From: Bacteroidales bacterium | GTDB lineage: Bacteria > Bacteroidota > Bacteroidia > Bacteroidales > Muribaculaceae | Reading direction: 5' to 3' | DNA length: 64,000 bases | Assembly: GCA_910575615.1 (NCBI GenBank) | Contig: CAJTEX010000009.1 | Location: 1 to 64,000, forward strand | Shown: piece after piece, positions 62,657 through 64,000 of the stretch | How the letters are laid out: the number at the start of each line of letters is the position of its first letter | Position numbering within the stretch: the first letter of the stretch is position 1 | Position numbers and translations under genes: made by a program | The notes under the pieces: generated by a model | What the model saw: the letters and a program-made list of their open reading frames with translations, nothing else | What the model was told of the DNA's origin: nothing | Databases searched by the model: none

Positions 62657-64000
62657 TTATACTTTCGGTCCCTTCGGCTTGCGCTGTTGCGCCTGCTGCT
62701 GTTCGTTCTTGGGAGCCGTCTGACCCTTATGTAGCGGGTCGGTGATGTTTTTCGTAGCCTCGTTGGTCTTTCCCTGATTGTTCACGGCATACTGGGTCTT
62801 GCTCTCCTCGGCCACGCCGACAACCTTCTTGTTTTCGGCATAGTGATATTCAGTGACCGGACGCTGTTTCTCCTTGTTGAACTGTAGAAATACCGTGCAG
62901 GGCTGGCCTTGCTTGTCAGTGACATTTACCATCTCGATCTTTTTACCAGCCATATAGTCGGCAATCTGCTGTTCGTTGAACCGGGTATCCTTCCACTTGG
63001 TGATACGCTTGGGATTACCGTCGGCGTCAACCCATGAGTTGCGCTGCTGTTGCTGCTGCTTCTCACCGGACTGCTCCTGTTTGAGCGACTGGGTGCGGAC
63101 GAACTCGACATCGCGCTTGTCGGCATTATACTGGAGGTCGCTGGTGAATTTGCGCCCGTTGTTCAGCTCGATTTCCTTGCCGTGTACCACACCGCCGTCT
63201 TTCAGGATACCTATCTCCTTCATCGAAAGCTCAGTCTTGCCGATGTGGTTCTTGATAAAGATTTTATCCACGGGCATCGCCTCGATTTCGTTGGTGAGGC
63301 GGTCAACGCTGACCAGACATTTCTTCATCTCCCCGGTCTTGGGGTCGGCAAGTTCAACGACCTTACCGAGATTGCCGGTTTTGAGAAGCTGCTCCTTGTC
63401 CTCCTTCGAGAACTCGTAGCCACGGAAGGGAACGTCAAGTCTTGGCTCGTTCTTGATGAAGTGAGGCGCGAGAGTGAAACTTCCGTCTGGCTGCTCCTTG
63501 AAGGATAGGCGGGCATCGAGAGTGAATTTCTCATCGCCGAACTGCGGCGTGACGGTAAAGAGCTGGGGCGACTTGTGGTTGTAGAGCATCGACTGGAGCG
63601 CGCCTGACTGTTCGAGTGTTTCGCGCTTTACGCCCCACTGCTGCTCGATGGTCGTCCAGTCTATCCTGTCGGGGTCAACGGGTGTCGCCTTTGTTGCGGT
63701 GGTTGTCGCTTCCGTCCGGCTCTGCGTGTTGTCCTGTTCGGGCTGAGGCTTTACTTCCGGTTTCTGCTGTACTTCCGCCGGGGTCTGCTCCTGCGCCGGG
63801 GCCTGTTCCTGAGTCTGTGCCACAGACTTCATATCGACCTCATAAGGCTTGAGCATCTCGCCGTTTGACTCAGTGTCTTGGATTAGGTCTGCCATTGCCG
63901 GAGCGATTGCATCATAGCGATCGGCGGGGAGTTTGAAGAATCCGAACAGCGTAGGGTTCTTCGCCTGACGGATGAAATTGGAGATGAACGCCTCGATGGG
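62657..64000 (-). CDS. DUF4099/DUF3945 domain protein, 5' end outside the window
   Basis: Open from the window edge to a stop at 62657 (447 codons seen). The first visible residues (FISNFIRQAKNPTLFGFFKL) are part of the protein, since no stop or Met occurs before the Met at 63895; the true start lies outside. A Gln/Pro/Thr-rich linker (about residues 60-100 of the visible part) separates this from a DUF4099-like region (IDWTTIEQQWGVKRETLEQS ...) and a DUF3945-like region (TDKQGQPCTVFLQFNKEKQ). Such proteins accompany topoisomerase genes in Bacteroides mobile elements; their function is not known. Confidence 0.8.
   Translation of the reverse strand, partial: PIEAFISNFIRQAKNPTLFGFFKLPADRYDAIAPAMADLIQDTESNGEMLKPYEVDMKSVAQTQEQAPAQEQTPAEVQQKPEVKPQPEQDNTQSRTEATTTATKATPVDPDRIDWTTIEQQWGVKRETLEQSGALQSMLYNHKSPQLFTVTPQFGDEKFTLDARLSFKEQPDGSFTLAPHFIKNEPRLDVPFRGYEFSKEDKEQLLKTGNLGKVVELADPKTGEMKKCLVSVDRLTNEIEAMPVDKIFIKNHIGKTELSMKEIGILKDGGVVHGKEIELNNGRKFTSDLQYNADKRDVEFVRTQSLKQEQSGEKQQQQQRNSWVDADGNPKRITKWKDTRFNEQQIADYMAGKKIEMVNVTDKQGQPCTVFLQFNKEKQRPVTEYHYAENKKVVGVAEESKTQYAVNNQGKTNEATKNITDPLHKGQTAPKNEQQQAQQRKPKGPKV

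Larger units (their letters stand above)
58050..64000. mobile_element. Integrated conjugative-type element, left part
   Basis: Begins at the 3' part of tRNA-Lys and runs off the window. Its cargo in order is a tyrosine integrase, two overlapping small helix-turn-helix proteins, a type IA topoisomerase-like protein and a DUF4099/DUF3945 protein. The same kinds of genes form the excision module of Bacteroides elements of the CTnDOT class. Base composition is more A+T rich than the core genes upstream. The right end, att repeat and transfer genes lie outside. The left boundary is an estimate. Confidence 0.75.

Overview
This window looks like chromosome of a gut Bacteroidales bacterium, most likely a Muribaculaceae-type species. 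Three things point that way: base composition is high in G+C for the order; genes are preceded by the Bacteroidota promoter pair (TTTG, 19-21 nt, TAnnTTTG) rather than -35/-10 boxes and Shine-Dalgarno sites; and the gene content is typical of the phylum (DUF2723, DUF4254, DUF4294, DUF4834, WbqC, Bacteroidota-type LepB, type IX secretion tails, pyruvate:ferredoxin oxidoreductase, tryptophanase). The genus is inference.

Layout. 1-500 is gene-free with a nested palindrome. 506-4492 holds a small outer-membrane barrel protein, an ammonium channel, epoxyqueuosine reductase and a polysaccharide deacetylase. 4538-11855 is an envelope block: a large DUF2723 membrane protein diverging from a DUF4254 / glycosyltransferase-9 / secreted endonuclease I run. 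11895-12302 is a compound repeat (five 30-bp units abutting a two-tier palindrome). An acyltransferase, a MATE exporter and an rRNA methyltransferase follow. 16649-20644 is a likely operon: acyltransferase, sigma-54 activator, LptE, TPR-like protein, SecG. 20712-23070 is nadB plus a DUF4294 gene. 23163-29192 is a tight operon: S41 protease, LepB, WbqC, LolC/FtsX-type permease, FemAB-like acetyltransferase. Then come an FKBP isomerase, mfd and nifJ.

37799-44405 contains two secreted proteins with type IX-like tails flanking a guanine deaminase; the larger has three copies of a sugar/ligand-binding-like module. bioB and tnaA follow, separated by a short promoter-to-terminator RNA gene. A related RNA gene lies at 51332-51395 on the other strand. 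47571-51207 carries pfkA and a DUF2461 / DUF4834 / pssA / psd run. 51675-57619 is a ruvX-def-ettA-asd-antiporter operon.

From a tRNA-Lys(CTT) at 58001 to the window end lies the left part of an integrated conjugative-type element: tyrosine integrase, two overlapping excisionase-like DNA-binding proteins, a type IA topoisomerase-like protein and a DUF4099/DUF3945 protein cut off by the window edge. The topoisomerase-like protein appears to have lost all three parts of the catalytic site (Glu7 to His, the TOPRIM acidic residues, and the nucleophilic Tyr to Ser at 320). This is the most unusual thing here. Next in interest are the paired small RNAs and the family of nested palindromes at 273-470, 12046-12302 and 47334-47535.
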